From the NCBI RefSeq assembly GCF_000470315.2, contig NZ_CBRF02000006.1:62001-126000 (forward strand): a stretch of 64,000 nucleotides of DNA. The letters are read 5' to 3'. This stretch comes from Psychromonas sp. SP041. Lineage in GTDB: Bacteria; Pseudomonadota; Gammaproteobacteria; Enterobacterales; Psychromonadaceae. This document shows, piece after piece, positions 50,049-58,458 of the stretch (positions within the stretch are counted from its first letter, which is position 1; the number at the start of each line of letters is the position of its first letter). Made by a program: the position numbers and the translations under genes. The notes under the pieces are model-generated. The model was given only the letters and a program-made list of their open reading frames with translations. It ran no database searches and was not told the DNA's origin.

Positions 50049-50125
50049 TGGTGGCCCTTCCCCGACTCGAACGGGGGACCTGACGATTATGAGTCGTATG
50101 CTCTAACCAACTGAGCTAAAGGGCC
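50049..50125 (-). tRNA. ileX: tRNA-Ile2, anticodon CAU (lysidine-modified)
   Basis: The 77-nt gene includes the encoded CCA and folds as a cloverleaf: acceptor GGCCCTT/AAGGGCC, D arm AGCTCAGTTGGTTAGAGC, anticodon arm ACGACTCATAATCGT, T arm CCCCGTTCGAGTCGGGG. The CAU anticodon could be Met or Ile2. The C4-G69 and C5-G68 pairs, which TilS uses to recognise its substrate, and the position next to rpoD, where E. coli has ileX, favour tRNA-Ile2 reading AUA after lysidine formation. Confidence 0.85.
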
Positions 50126-50256
50126 TAAATTTGTTCGCTGATTATATAAGCTAGTTTTTTAACTGTCTAGCTTATTGCGTTTGATTGCTTATTTAATCAG
50201 CGTTAAAGATAAGATTTATATAACAAAATGTATAAACCTTACTTTAATGGCAAAGT

Positions 50257-52101
50257 TTACTCGTCTAAGAAGCTACGAAGTTGTTCGCTGCGACTTGGGT
50301 GACGAAGTTTACGTAGTGCTTTTGCTTCGATTTGACGAATACGTTCACGTGTAACATCAAACTGTTTGCCCACTTCTTCTAACGTGTGGTCAGTATTCAT
50401 ATCGATACCAAAACGCATACGTAGTACTTTAGCTTCACGAGCCGTTAAGCCTTCTAATACATCATTAGTTGCATTTTTTAGGCTTTCGCTTGTTGCGCTA
50501 TCAACCGGTAATGCAATGGTTGTATCTTCAATGAAATCACCTAAATGTGAATCTTCATCATCACCAATCGGTGTTTCCATTGAAATTGGCTCTTTAGCTA
50601 TTTTCAATACCTTACGAATTTTATCTTCAGGCATCATCATGCGTTCAGCTAATTCTTCAGGCTGTGGCTCACGACCCATTTCTTGTAACATTTGACGAGA
50701 GATACGGTTAAGCTTATTAATCGTTTCAATCATGTGTACAGGAATACGGATTGTACGCGCTTGGTCAGCGATAGAACGAGTGATTGCTTGACGGATCCAC
50801 CATGTAGCGTATGTTGAGAATTTGTAACCACGACGGTATTCAAATTTATCAACGGCTTTCATTAGACCGATGTTACCTTCTTGGATTAAATCTAAGAACT
50901 GTAAACCACGGTTGGTGTATTTTTTAGCAATCGAGATAACTAGACGTAAGTTAGCTTCAACCATTTCTTTTTTAGCACGACGAGCTTTAGTTTCACCAAT
51001 GCTCATTGCACGAGATATTTCTTTTAAGTTAGTAATACTAAGTGTGCTTTCCACTTCGATTGCTAACATTTTACGAATACAACGCTCTAAGTCTTCTTCA
51101 GACTCTTTAATACCTGCAACGAAAACTTCGTTGCCTGATAATAGTTTTTCTAACCATGCGCTGTTCGTTTCATTGCCTTTAAACATTTTAATGAAATCTG
51201 CTTTAGGCATTTTGCACTGTTCAACACAGATTTTTAGAATTAAACGTTCTTGAACACGTGCTGCATTCATATTACCGCGTATCAGTTTTACCATACGGTC
51301 AAACTGTTTAGGGATAAGTTTAAATTGTTGGAAGTATTCAGCTTGTTCGCTAATTGCAGTTAATGTATCTGCATGTTTACGTCCATTTTTTGTAATTGAT
51401 TTTTCAACAATGTTATTTAAACGACGTAGCTCTGCAAATTTCTCAGCGGCTTCTTCAGGACAAGGACCTTTAGGACCTTCTTCCTCTTCTTCGTCATCTT
51501 CTTTATCAGCATCGTCATCTTCTAATTCTTTTTCTGATAATTCAGAACCGATATTAGTTGCACTAACTGCTTGAGTCATATCATCATTTGGATCAATGAA
51601 ACCGCTGATTAAATCAGTTAATTTCATTTCTTCAGCTTCGTAGCTATCGTAGTTATCTAATAAGTTACGGATAGTTGCTGGGTATTCAGAAACTGAATTT
51701 TGTACTTCTTTAATACCTTCTTCGATACGTTTAGCGATAACAATCTCGCCTTCACGTGTCAGTAGTTCTACTGTCCCCATTTCACGCATGTACATACGTA
51801 CTGGGTCAGTTGTACGACCAATTTCTGATTCTACAGTCGCTAGCACTTGTGCTGCGGCTTCCACTGCATCTTCATCAGGTTCGTCGTTATCTGTACCAGA
51901 TAAAATAAGATCATCTGCATCAGGAGCTGTTTCAACAACTCGGATACCCATGTCATTGATCATTTGAATGATATCTTCAATTTGCTCTGAATCCACGATA
52001 TCTTGCGGAAGGTGATCATTCACTTCTGCGAAGGTTAAGAAGCCGTTCTCTTTACCTTTAATGATCAATTCTTTCAGTAGAGATTGAGGTGTTTGCGCCA
52101 T
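50257..52101 (-). CDS. rpoD: RNA polymerase sigma-70 factor
   Basis: The 614-residue primary sigma factor is close to E. coli RpoD (613). Region 1.1 starts [20 protein letters not shown]. The acidic non-conserved insert (about 190-215, [15 protein letters not shown]) follows region 1.2. Region 2.4 is [19 protein letters not shown], and region 4.2 ends in [20 protein letters not shown]. The start is ATG 52101 (MAQTPQSL), as in homologues; ATG 52110, three codons earlier, is less likely. It follows dnaG by about 100 bases in the macromolecular-synthesis operon. Confidence 0.98.
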   Translation of the reverse strand: MAQTPQSLLKELIIKGKENGFLTFAEVNDHLPQDIVDSEQIEDIIQMINDMGIRVVETAPDADDLILSGTDNDEPDEDAVEAAAQVLATVESEIGRTTDPVRMYMREMGTVELLTREGEIVIAKRIEEGIKEVQNSVSEYPATIRNLLDNYDSYEAEEMKLTDLISGFIDPNDDMTQAVSATNIGSELSEKELEDDDADKEDDEEEEEGPKGPCPEEAAEKFAELRRLNNIVEKSITKNGRKHADTLTAISEQAEYFQQFKLIPKQFDRMVKLIRGNMNAARVQERLILKICVEQCKMPKADFIKMFKGNETNSAWLEKLLSGNEVFVAGIKESEEDLERCIRKMLAIEVESTLSITNLKEISRAMSIGETKARRAKKEMVEANLRLVISIAKKYTNRGLQFLDLIQEGNIGLMKAVDKFEYRRGYKFSTYATWWIRQAITRSIADQARTIRIPVHMIETINKLNRISRQMLQEMGREPQPEELAERMMMPEDKIRKVLKIAKEPISMETPIGDDEDSHLGDFIEDTTIALPVDSATSESLKNATNDVLEGLTAREAKVLRMRFGIDMNTDHTLEEVGKQFDVTRERIRQIEAKALRKLRHPSRSEQLRSFLDE

Positions 52102-52203
52102 AGGTACCATCCAAAAAGTAGTCGTAAAATGTGGTGTAAATGGGAAAAAATATAAGCGCTCGAGTATACGCTTAAATTGATTTTTATGCTAATCCCATTA
52201 ATC

Positions 52204-53946
52204 TTATTTTTGTTCTATGAAAAGTTGTGCTAGTTGCACTCTTTCCTCTTTTGTTAAAACCTCGCCCTGTCTGGACTTTTGTTTCAAAAATTCAATACGT
52301 TGGGTGAAGTATTTTGATAAAAAAGTATCTAATATATCAAAGAAAAACTCTTCATATTTATCTTCTTTTATTTGATTATCCCAAGTTGCTAAGGTAATTA
52401 ATTGTTTTTCTTCGGGATAACCTCGCCAATGCTCTATTAACGTCCCTGTATTTATATGGGGGGCATTTCTACACATTTCAAGTAGTGTATTCAAAAGATT
52501 TATCCCAGGTATTTGTATCTCTTTAAATTCAGGTATTTCAGGTAATTGATAAGCCATTTTTGGTTGTTGTAGTAATAGAGAAATCGCTAAACGCATCGGT
52601 GTTATTTTTTGTGATGTTTGCTTTCTTTCAACTGTTGTAGCGGCAGGTAATAATTTTTTTAATCCTTCTTTTTCAATGCCTAATAAGCTAATTAAGCGTG
52701 TTTCCATCATTTGTCTAAACACTGAATCAGGTAATTTAGTGAGTAATGGAATTGCTAGCTGTGCTAATTTTGATTTACTATCGGCACTGCGCATATCAAC
52801 TTGTGATAATAAGTGCTGATATAAGAAATCAGATAAAGGCATTGCTTGATCGATAAGCTTTTCAAAAAAGGCTTTACCTTCTTTTTGCACTAAACTATCA
52901 GGATCTTCTCCGTCAGGTAGGAACATAAAGCGTAATGTTCTGCCATCTTGAATAGAGGGCAGGGCATTTTCAAGTGCACGCCAGGCAGCTGTTCGTCCTG
53001 CACTATCACCATCAAAACAACAAACAACTTCACTGGTTTGTCTAAATAATAATTGAATATGATCTGGCGTGGTCGCTGTGCCTAAAGATGCAACGGCGTA
53101 GTTAATATCAAACTGCCCTAATGCAACTACATCCATATAACCTTCAACGACTAAGATACGTTGAACGTCTTTCTTGTATTGTTTGACTTGATATAAACCA
53201 TAAAGTTCTTTGCCTTTATGAAATATAGGTGTTTCAGGTGAGTTTAAATATTTTGGTGTTGTATCATCAAAAACGCGTCCACCGAAACCAATGACTCGAC
53301 CACGTCTGTCATGAATTGGAAACATTAAGCGGTCACGGAAGCGATCGTAACTACCACCACTATCTTTACTGATCAGCATACCTGCATCAACTAATTGCTG
53401 TTCAGTTTGTTTGTTTATTGCAAACTTTTTGCGTACTTCATCCCAACCATCAGGGGCATAACCAATTTGAAAGTATTTAGCTGTTTGACCTGATAAGCCT
53501 CGACTTTTTAGGTAATTGATCACTTTTTCGCTATTACTATGTGTACGCAGTTGTTGCTGGTAAAAACGAGTGATGTCACCCATTAATTGATAAAGATCTT
53601 TTCTGTCAACGTAAGTGGGTGTTGATTGTGTTTGTCCTGAATCTTCTCGAGGTATGTCAATGGATAATGATTCTGCTAGTACTTCAACCGCATCAACAAA
53701 CTCAATACCGTCATATTCCATTAAAAAAGATAAAACGTTACCGCTGACACCACAATTGAAACAATGGTAAAACTGTTGATCTGGACTTACTGAGAAAGTT
53801 GAATCGTTATTACCATTATGGAAAGGACAGCGTGCACGGTAGCTTTTGCCCTTTTTCTTCAATTTAAGGCGGCTGTCAATTACATCAACGATATCAGTGC
53901 GTGAGATTAGATCGTCAATGAAATTTTTAGGAATACGGCCAGCCAT
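52204..53946 (-). CDS. dnaG: DNA primase
   Basis: The 580-residue primase makes the RNA primers of replication. The N-terminal zinc finger is visible as CPFHNG and FNCG (about 40-64). The TOPRIM catalytic core contains VEGYMDVVALG and CCFDGDSAGR (about 265-312), and the C-terminal domain that binds DnaB helicase extends from about 440. It lies between the yqeY terminator and rpoD, as in the classical rpsU-dnaG-rpoD operon. Confidence 0.97.
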   Translation of the reverse strand: MAGRIPKNFIDDLISRTDIVDVIDSRLKLKKKGKSYRARCPFHNGNNDSTFSVSPDQQFYHCFNCGVSGNVLSFLMEYDGIEFVDAVEVLAESLSIDIPREDSGQTQSTPTYVDRKDLYQLMGDITRFYQQQLRTHSNSEKVINYLKSRGLSGQTAKYFQIGYAPDGWDEVRKKFAINKQTEQQLVDAGMLISKDSGGSYDRFRDRLMFPIHDRRGRVIGFGGRVFDDTTPKYLNSPETPIFHKGKELYGLYQVKQYKKDVQRILVVEGYMDVVALGQFDINYAVASLGTATTPDHIQLLFRQTSEVVCCFDGDSAGRTAAWRALENALPSIQDGRTLRFMFLPDGEDPDSLVQKEGKAFFEKLIDQAMPLSDFLYQHLLSQVDMRSADSKSKLAQLAIPLLTKLPDSVFRQMMETRLISLLGIEKEGLKKLLPAATTVERKQTSQKITPMRLAISLLLQQPKMAYQLPEIPEFKEIQIPGINLLNTLLEMCRNAPHINTGTLIEHWRGYPEEKQLITLATWDNQIKEDKYEEFFFDILDTFLSKYFTQRIEFLKQKSRQGEVLTKEERVQLAQLFIEQK

Positions 53947-54154
53947 TTTTGAGTCCTGTAGGTAGAAAAGTCAGTAGTATACTCGTTACTATTATAACGA
54001 TACAAGATAACTAAACTGAATATATTATAGAGAGAAGTTTACTGTCATTGGTTCAATCAATATTGATATTTATTTGAAACGGTTAATGCTAGGAATAATA
54101 ACTAATAAACCTTAAGGGATTAGTTTTTTACTTTACAAATTTATCTATTAAAAC

Positions 54155-54192
54155 AAAAAAGCCCCAGACTTAAATTAAGCTGGGGCTTTTTT
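54155..54192. terminator. Terminator between yqeY and dnaG
   Basis: AAAAAAGCCCCAG and CTGGGGCTTTTTT enclose a short palindrome (CTTAAATTAAG), giving a strong hairpin with T runs on both strands. It lies 20 bases after the yqeY stop, so rpsU-yqeY transcripts can end before dnaG. Confidence 0.9.
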
Positions 54193-54214
54193 AATCAGAG
54201 ACGAGGAGTGATGT

Positions 54215-54658
54215 CTACTTTAAGTTTTCTCTTACAAGCGAACTAACTTGAGCCATATCTGCTCTTCCCTGAATGTCTTTTTGGAGTAGCCCCATCACTT
54301 TACCCATATCTTGCATGCCTTGTGCACCAGAAGATGCTATTGCTTGCTTGATAAGTGTTTCAACTTCTTCCGAAGTGAGTGCTTGAGGTAAAAACTCTTC
54401 TAAGATAGCAAGTTCTGTTTTTTCAATATCAACAAGATCATGTCTGTCAGCTTTTTCAAACTGGCTAATTGAATCTTTACGTTGTTTTACTGATTTAACT
54501 AAAACTGCCGTAACAGCATCGTTATTCAGCTCAACTTGATCGTCGAGTTCAATTTGTTTCACAGCGGCTATTAATGAGCGGATAGTCAATAAACGGACTT
54601 TATCCTTTGCGCGCATTGCAAGCTTTTGCTCTTCTTGTAATCTTATTTTTAAAGACAT
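54215..54658 (-). CDS. yqeY: GatB/YqeY domain protein
   Basis: The 147-residue protein matches the YqeY family: opening LKIRLQEEQKLAMRAKDK, middle KQRKDSISQFEKADR and closing MGKVMGLLQKDIQGRADM. It resembles the C-terminal tRNA-binding tail of GatB, but no amidotransferase activity is established. Its place between rpsU and dnaG is common in Vibrio and relatives. Confidence 0.93.
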   Translation of the reverse strand: MSLKIRLQEEQKLAMRAKDKVRLLTIRSLIAAVKQIELDDQVELNNDAVTAVLVKSVKQRKDSISQFEKADRHDLVDIEKTELAILEEFLPQALTSEEVETLIKQAIASSGAQGMQDMGKVMGLLQKDIQGRADMAQVSSLVRENLK

Positions 54659-54676
54659 CGAGAACCTTTAACTATT

Positions 54677-54892
54677 CTAGTATAGACGAACGCGACGAGC
54701 GTTATCACGAGAAAGTTTTTTCAAGTGACGTTTAACAGCTGCTGCTTTAGCACGTTTGCGAACTGTAGTAGGTTTTTCGAAGAATTCACGTTTACGTGTT
54801 TCTGCTAAGATACCTGCTTTTTCACAAGAACGTTTAAAACGACGTAGTGCTACGTCAAATGGTTCGTTTTCACGAAGTTTAATTACTGGCAT
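54677..54892 (-). CDS. rpsU: 30S ribosomal protein S21
   Basis: The 71-residue basic protein is S21, beginning [20 protein letters not shown] after the start Met at 54892 and ending NARRVRLY. S21 helps the 30S subunit bind mRNA. The frame is open 15 codons further upstream, but that stretch is leader sequence. It is the first gene of the operon and is divergent from tsaD. Confidence 0.98.
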   Translation of the reverse strand: MPVIKLRENEPFDVALRRFKRSCEKAGILAETRKREFFEKPTTVRKRAKAAAVKRHLKKLSRDNARRVRLY

Positions 54893-55185
54893 ATGCCTAT
54901 TACCTTTATGGTTACGGTCGTAAATTGACCAGTGCATTTAAATTGGTGCGAGATTTTAATCCTATTTAGGGGATAATGTAAAGAAATTCCGCATTAATTT
55001 TAATTAAAAAAGTATAAAGATCCTAATGATCTTCAGATCTGCATTTTATAATGAAGATCGTTAAAAAAAGCAATCTTTACTGTGCTTTTCCGCTAGAATG
55101 CGTTTAATTTTTTATTTAGTTTTTTATTTTATCTGGGTAACGTCTCTTAAGTTAGCCTGATATTACTGCTATGAGGTTGTTTATT

Positions 55186-56211
55186 ATGCGAATTTTGGGC
55201 ATTGAAACATCATGTGATGAAACGGGTATTGCCGTTTATGATGATCAACAAGGTTTATTGTCTCACCAATTATATAGTCAAGTTAAGTTACATGCTGATT
55301 ATGGTGGTGTTGTTCCTGAATTAGCTTCTCGAGATCATGTTCGTAAAACAATTCCGCTTATTAAAGAAGCACTTGAACTGGCTAACTGTACTAAAGATGA
55401 CATAGATGCCATTGCTTATACTGCTGGGCCTGGTCTGGTAGGGGCGCTGTTAGTAGGCTCTTGTATTGGTCGTAGTTTAGCTTTTGCGTGGGATAAGCCT
55501 GCAATCGCAGTACATCACATGGAAGGTCACTTACTAGCGCCTATGTTAGAAGAGAATAAACCTGACTTTCCGTTTGTTGCATTATTAGTGTCAGGTGGGC
55601 ATACCTTATTAGTCCAAGTTGATGATATTGGTGAATATACTTTATTAGGTGAAAGTATTGATGACGCTGCTGGTGAAGCTTTTGATAAAACAGCTAAATT
55701 ATTAGGATTGGATTACCCCGGCGGACCACGTTTAGCTAAAATGGCTGAGCAAGGTATTGCTGGTCGTTTTAAGTTCCCACGTCCGATGACTGATAGACCT
55801 GGTTTAGACTTTAGCTTTAGTGGTTTAAAAACCTCTGCAGCTGTTACGATTGCACGTGAAGGTAAAGATGCTCAAACACAAGCTGATATTGCTTATGCTT
55901 TTCAAGAAGCGGTTATTGATACGATTGCAATAAAATGTAAGCGTGCTTTAAAACAGACTGGCTTGAAACGTTTAGTGGTTGCTGGCGGTGTTAGTGCCAA
56001 TACGGCTTTACGTGAACAACTTGCTGCTACGATGAAAAAGTTAGGCGGTGAAGTGTTTTATCCTCGCAGTGAATTTTGTACCGATAATGGTGCAATGATT
56101 GCTTATGCTGGGATGCAACGTCTTAAAGCAGGGCACACGCAAGGGTTAGAAATAAAAGCGAAACCACGTTGGCCTTTACAAGATTTAGAAAGTGTCAATG
56201 CTTCGCAGTAG
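55186..56211 (+). CDS. tsaD: tRNA N6-threonylcarbamoyladenosine synthase subunit TsaD
   Basis: The 341-residue ASKHA-fold enzyme transfers threonylcarbamoyl to A37 of ANN-decoding tRNAs. Metal ligands are His111 and His115 (HHMEGHLL) and the Asp in [12 protein letters not shown]; the N-terminus [11 protein letters not shown] is the phosphate loop. The start is ATG 55186 (MRILGIE) with GAGG nine bases before it; an ATG five codons upstream overlaps that site. TsaE, its partner, is encoded 1.8 kb downstream. Divergence from rpsU is the usual layout. Confidence 0.97.
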   Translation: MRILGIETSCDETGIAVYDDQQGLLSHQLYSQVKLHADYGGVVPELASRDHVRKTIPLIKEALELANCTKDDIDAIAYTAGPGLVGALLVGSCIGRSLAFAWDKPAIAVHHMEGHLLAPMLEENKPDFPFVALLVSGGHTLLVQVDDIGEYTLLGESIDDAAGEAFDKTAKLLGLDYPGGPRLAKMAEQGIAGRFKFPRPMTDRPGLDFSFSGLKTSAAVTIAREGKDAQTQADIAYAFQEAVIDTIAIKCKRALKQTGLKRLVVAGGVSANTALREQLAATMKKLGGEVFYPRSEFCTDNGAMIAYAGMQRLKAGHTQGLEIKAKPRWPLQDLESVNASQ

Positions 56212-56216
56212 ATAAC

Positions 56217-56291
56217 CTATATTTAGACAGTCTATATTTAGAAAATTTATATTAGAAAGCTTATATTTAGAAAACCTATATTTAGAAAGTA
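56217..56291. repeat. Minisatellite after tsaD, about five units
   Basis: Units of 14-17 bases with the core CTATATTTAGAAA repeat five times with small changes, starting six bases after the tsaD stop. Confidence 0.8.
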
Positions 56292-56326
56292 GTGTTTAAG
56301 CTAGTTAACTTGCTTAAACACTACTT
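56287..56326. terminator. Hairpin between convergent tsaD and queG
   Basis: AAGTAGTGTTTAAGC and GCTTAAACACTACTT form a perfect 15-bp stem with a 10-base loop. T runs are poor, but the position between convergent genes fits a terminator. Confidence 0.6.
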
Positions 56327-56471
56327 ATCATTATTGCTGATAACCTCAAATACTCGTGTTTTCGTCTTAGCAACAAATTAAATCAAACTAAATCAATCAA
56401 ACTGACTAACCTTTCCAATGTAAGTACCTACACTAATTATCTAAATTAAGTCTCTAAGTTAAGTATCTAAA

Positions 56472-57662
56472 CTAGGCATCTCTTGGTAAGCCTTTTTTAA
56501 CGGCGTTAATTAAACGATTATTTAATCTATCTATATTCATCGGTAATTTTTGTTGTTGCTCTGATAACGCCCATTCAATGTGCTCATTGACCATCTCATC
56601 ATCACTTGTTGCTAGTTTATCTTGTAAAGTTGTGATTGTTTCAATACTGCTCGGTGCATTGCCTAAGGCTATTGCTATATTTCTTAACCAACGTTGATGA
56701 CCTATTCTTCGAATGGGAGATCCTTCTGTATTTTTTAAAAAAATTTCTTCAGACCAACCGAATAAGCTCACTAAGGATTGGTTTTGTAAAAAATCTTTCG
56801 CTTGGTAGTCGGATTCTTCAGTGGTTTCTGCAAAACGATTCCAAGGGCAAATTAATTGGCAATCATCACAACCATAAATACGATTACCAATCGCTTTACG
56901 AAACTCATTAGGAATAGCACCTTGTAATTCAATAGTCAGGTATGAAATACAGCGTCTTCCATCCACAACATAAGGTGCAACAATAGCTTGAGTTGGACAA
57001 ATCTTGATGCACGCAACACATTGACCACATTGGTTAGATTGTGGTTTGTCGACAGGTAATGCTAAATCAACTAATAACTCACCAATAAAAAACCAAGATC
57101 CAGACTCTTTATCAAGCAATAACGAATGTTTCCCAACCCAGCCTAATCCTGCTTTTTCTGCTAATGGGCGTTCTAATACTGGTGCGCTATCAACAAAAGG
57201 TCGAAAACCTAATGCTTTTACTTCACTTTGAATTTTATCGCCTAATTGTTTTAGCTTTTTGCGTAGTACTTTATGGTAGTCGCGGCCCAGTGCATAACGA
57301 CTAATGTAAGCGAGGTCTTTATCTTCTAGGTTTGACGCAAATTGCGCATCATCGGGTAAATAATCCATACGAGCAGAAATAACACGTACTGTTCCTGGCA
57401 ATAGTTCTTCAGGACGAGCACGTTTCATTCCGTGTTTTGCCATATAATCCATTTCGCCGTGGTAATCATTATCTAACCATGTTTGTAAATTAGCTTCTTG
57501 ATCTTTAAGGTCAATATCAGTAATACCCACTTTTTGAAAACCTAACGCTTTTCCCCATTTTTTTATATTATCTGCAAGTTCAGAAAGCGCTGTTTCAGAT
57601 AAAGTCACTTGGGGAATTGAGTCTGTTGGTGATGTATTTTCAATGTGTTGATTATTTTTCAT
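56472..57662 (-). CDS. queG: Epoxyqueuosine reductase QueG
   Basis: The 396-residue cobalamin- and iron-sulfur-dependent enzyme carries out the last step of queuosine synthesis in tRNA. Two 4Fe-4S clusters are visible in CGQCVACIKICPTQAI and GCDDCQLICPWNRFA (about 210-275). The N-terminal part contains GFQKVGITD and the block YLPDD. A HEAT-like C-terminal part contains WLRNIAIALGN. The N-terminus is about 15 residues longer than in E. coli. It is divergent from tsaE, as usual. Confidence 0.95.
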   Translation of the reverse strand: MKNNQHIENTSPTDSIPQVTLSETALSELADNIKKWGKALGFQKVGITDIDLKDQEANLQTWLDNDYHGEMDYMAKHGMKRARPEELLPGTVRVISARMDYLPDDAQFASNLEDKDLAYISRYALGRDYHKVLRKKLKQLGDKIQSEVKALGFRPFVDSAPVLERPLAEKAGLGWVGKHSLLLDKESGSWFFIGELLVDLALPVDKPQSNQCGQCVACIKICPTQAIVAPYVVDGRRCISYLTIELQGAIPNEFRKAIGNRIYGCDDCQLICPWNRFAETTEESDYQAKDFLQNQSLVSLFGWSEEIFLKNTEGSPIRRIGHQRWLRNIAIALGNAPSSIETITTLQDKLATSDDEMVNEHIEWALSEQQQKLPMNIDRLNNRLINAVKKGLPRDA

Positions 57663-57999
57663 TATTTACTTTGAATTATTCACTTTAAATTAAAAATAAG
57701 GGCTCGTTATTTAAGCATCTTTTATAAGTGTCAGTTTATCATACTCGTTATATTTTTTGAGTGACTAAAAGTACTGTTTTTTAACAGGTGACTTAGTTTA
57801 TGATAGAGCAGCTTTAAAGCGAACTTTGCTAGGGGTAGTGAGGTCTATATGCTTTCTGATACTATTGAAAATAATAGTTTAATGCTGTTTATTTATTGAT
57901 ATGGTTATTTTGCAGGATATGATGGCTACTTAACACTATGTTATTAAATGGCACTATTTACCTAAATCGGTTACTTATATTGGAAGTTAATAAAACTCA
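57663..57999. other. Gene-free region between queG and tsaE
   Basis: About 340 AT-rich bases between divergent genes must hold both promoters. No palindrome or small frame stood out. Confidence 0.4.
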
Positions 58000-58458
58000 A
58001 TGTCGAATATATTAAAAGAAAAATTAGAAGATGCAGAACAAACGGTTTTGTTTGGCCAACGTTTAAGTAAAGCCTGTGAGCTTGCAACTTGTATTTATTT
58101 ACACGGCGATTTAGGCGCTGGGAAAACTACATTGACGCGAGGGTTCATTCAAGGCCTAGGTCACGTTGGTAATGTAAAAAGCCCAACTTATACTTTAGTT
58201 GAACCTTATGAGCTTGCTGACTGGCAAGTGTATCATTTTGATTTATATCGTTTATCAGATCCTGAAGAGTTAGAATTTATGGGGATCCGCGATTACTTTG
58301 GTGAAACAAGCCATTCTTTAGTTGAGTGGCCTGAACGGGGTGTAGGGTTCTTGCCTAACGCAGATATCGATTTAACGCTTGTTTATGTTGGCGAACAACG
58401 TGAAATTACCTTACAAGCAAATACAAAAAATGGTTTAAGAGTATTAAATAACTTATGA
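58000..58458 (+). CDS. tsaE: tRNA threonylcarbamoyladenosine biosynthesis ATPase TsaE
   Basis: The 152-residue P-loop ATPase has the Walker A sequence GDLGAGKTT (Lys42) and the family blocks SPTYTLVEPY and HFDLYRL, ending with VEWPERG. It works with TsaB and TsaD in making t6A37. The stop overlaps the amiB start (ATGATGA), so the two are co-translated. Confidence 0.96.
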   Translation: MSNILKEKLEDAEQTVLFGQRLSKACELATCIYLHGDLGAGKTTLTRGFIQGLGHVGNVKSPTYTLVEPYELADWQVYHFDLYRLSDPEELEFMGIRDYFGETSHSLVEWPERGVGFLPNADIDLTLVYVGEQREITLQANTKNGLRVLNNL

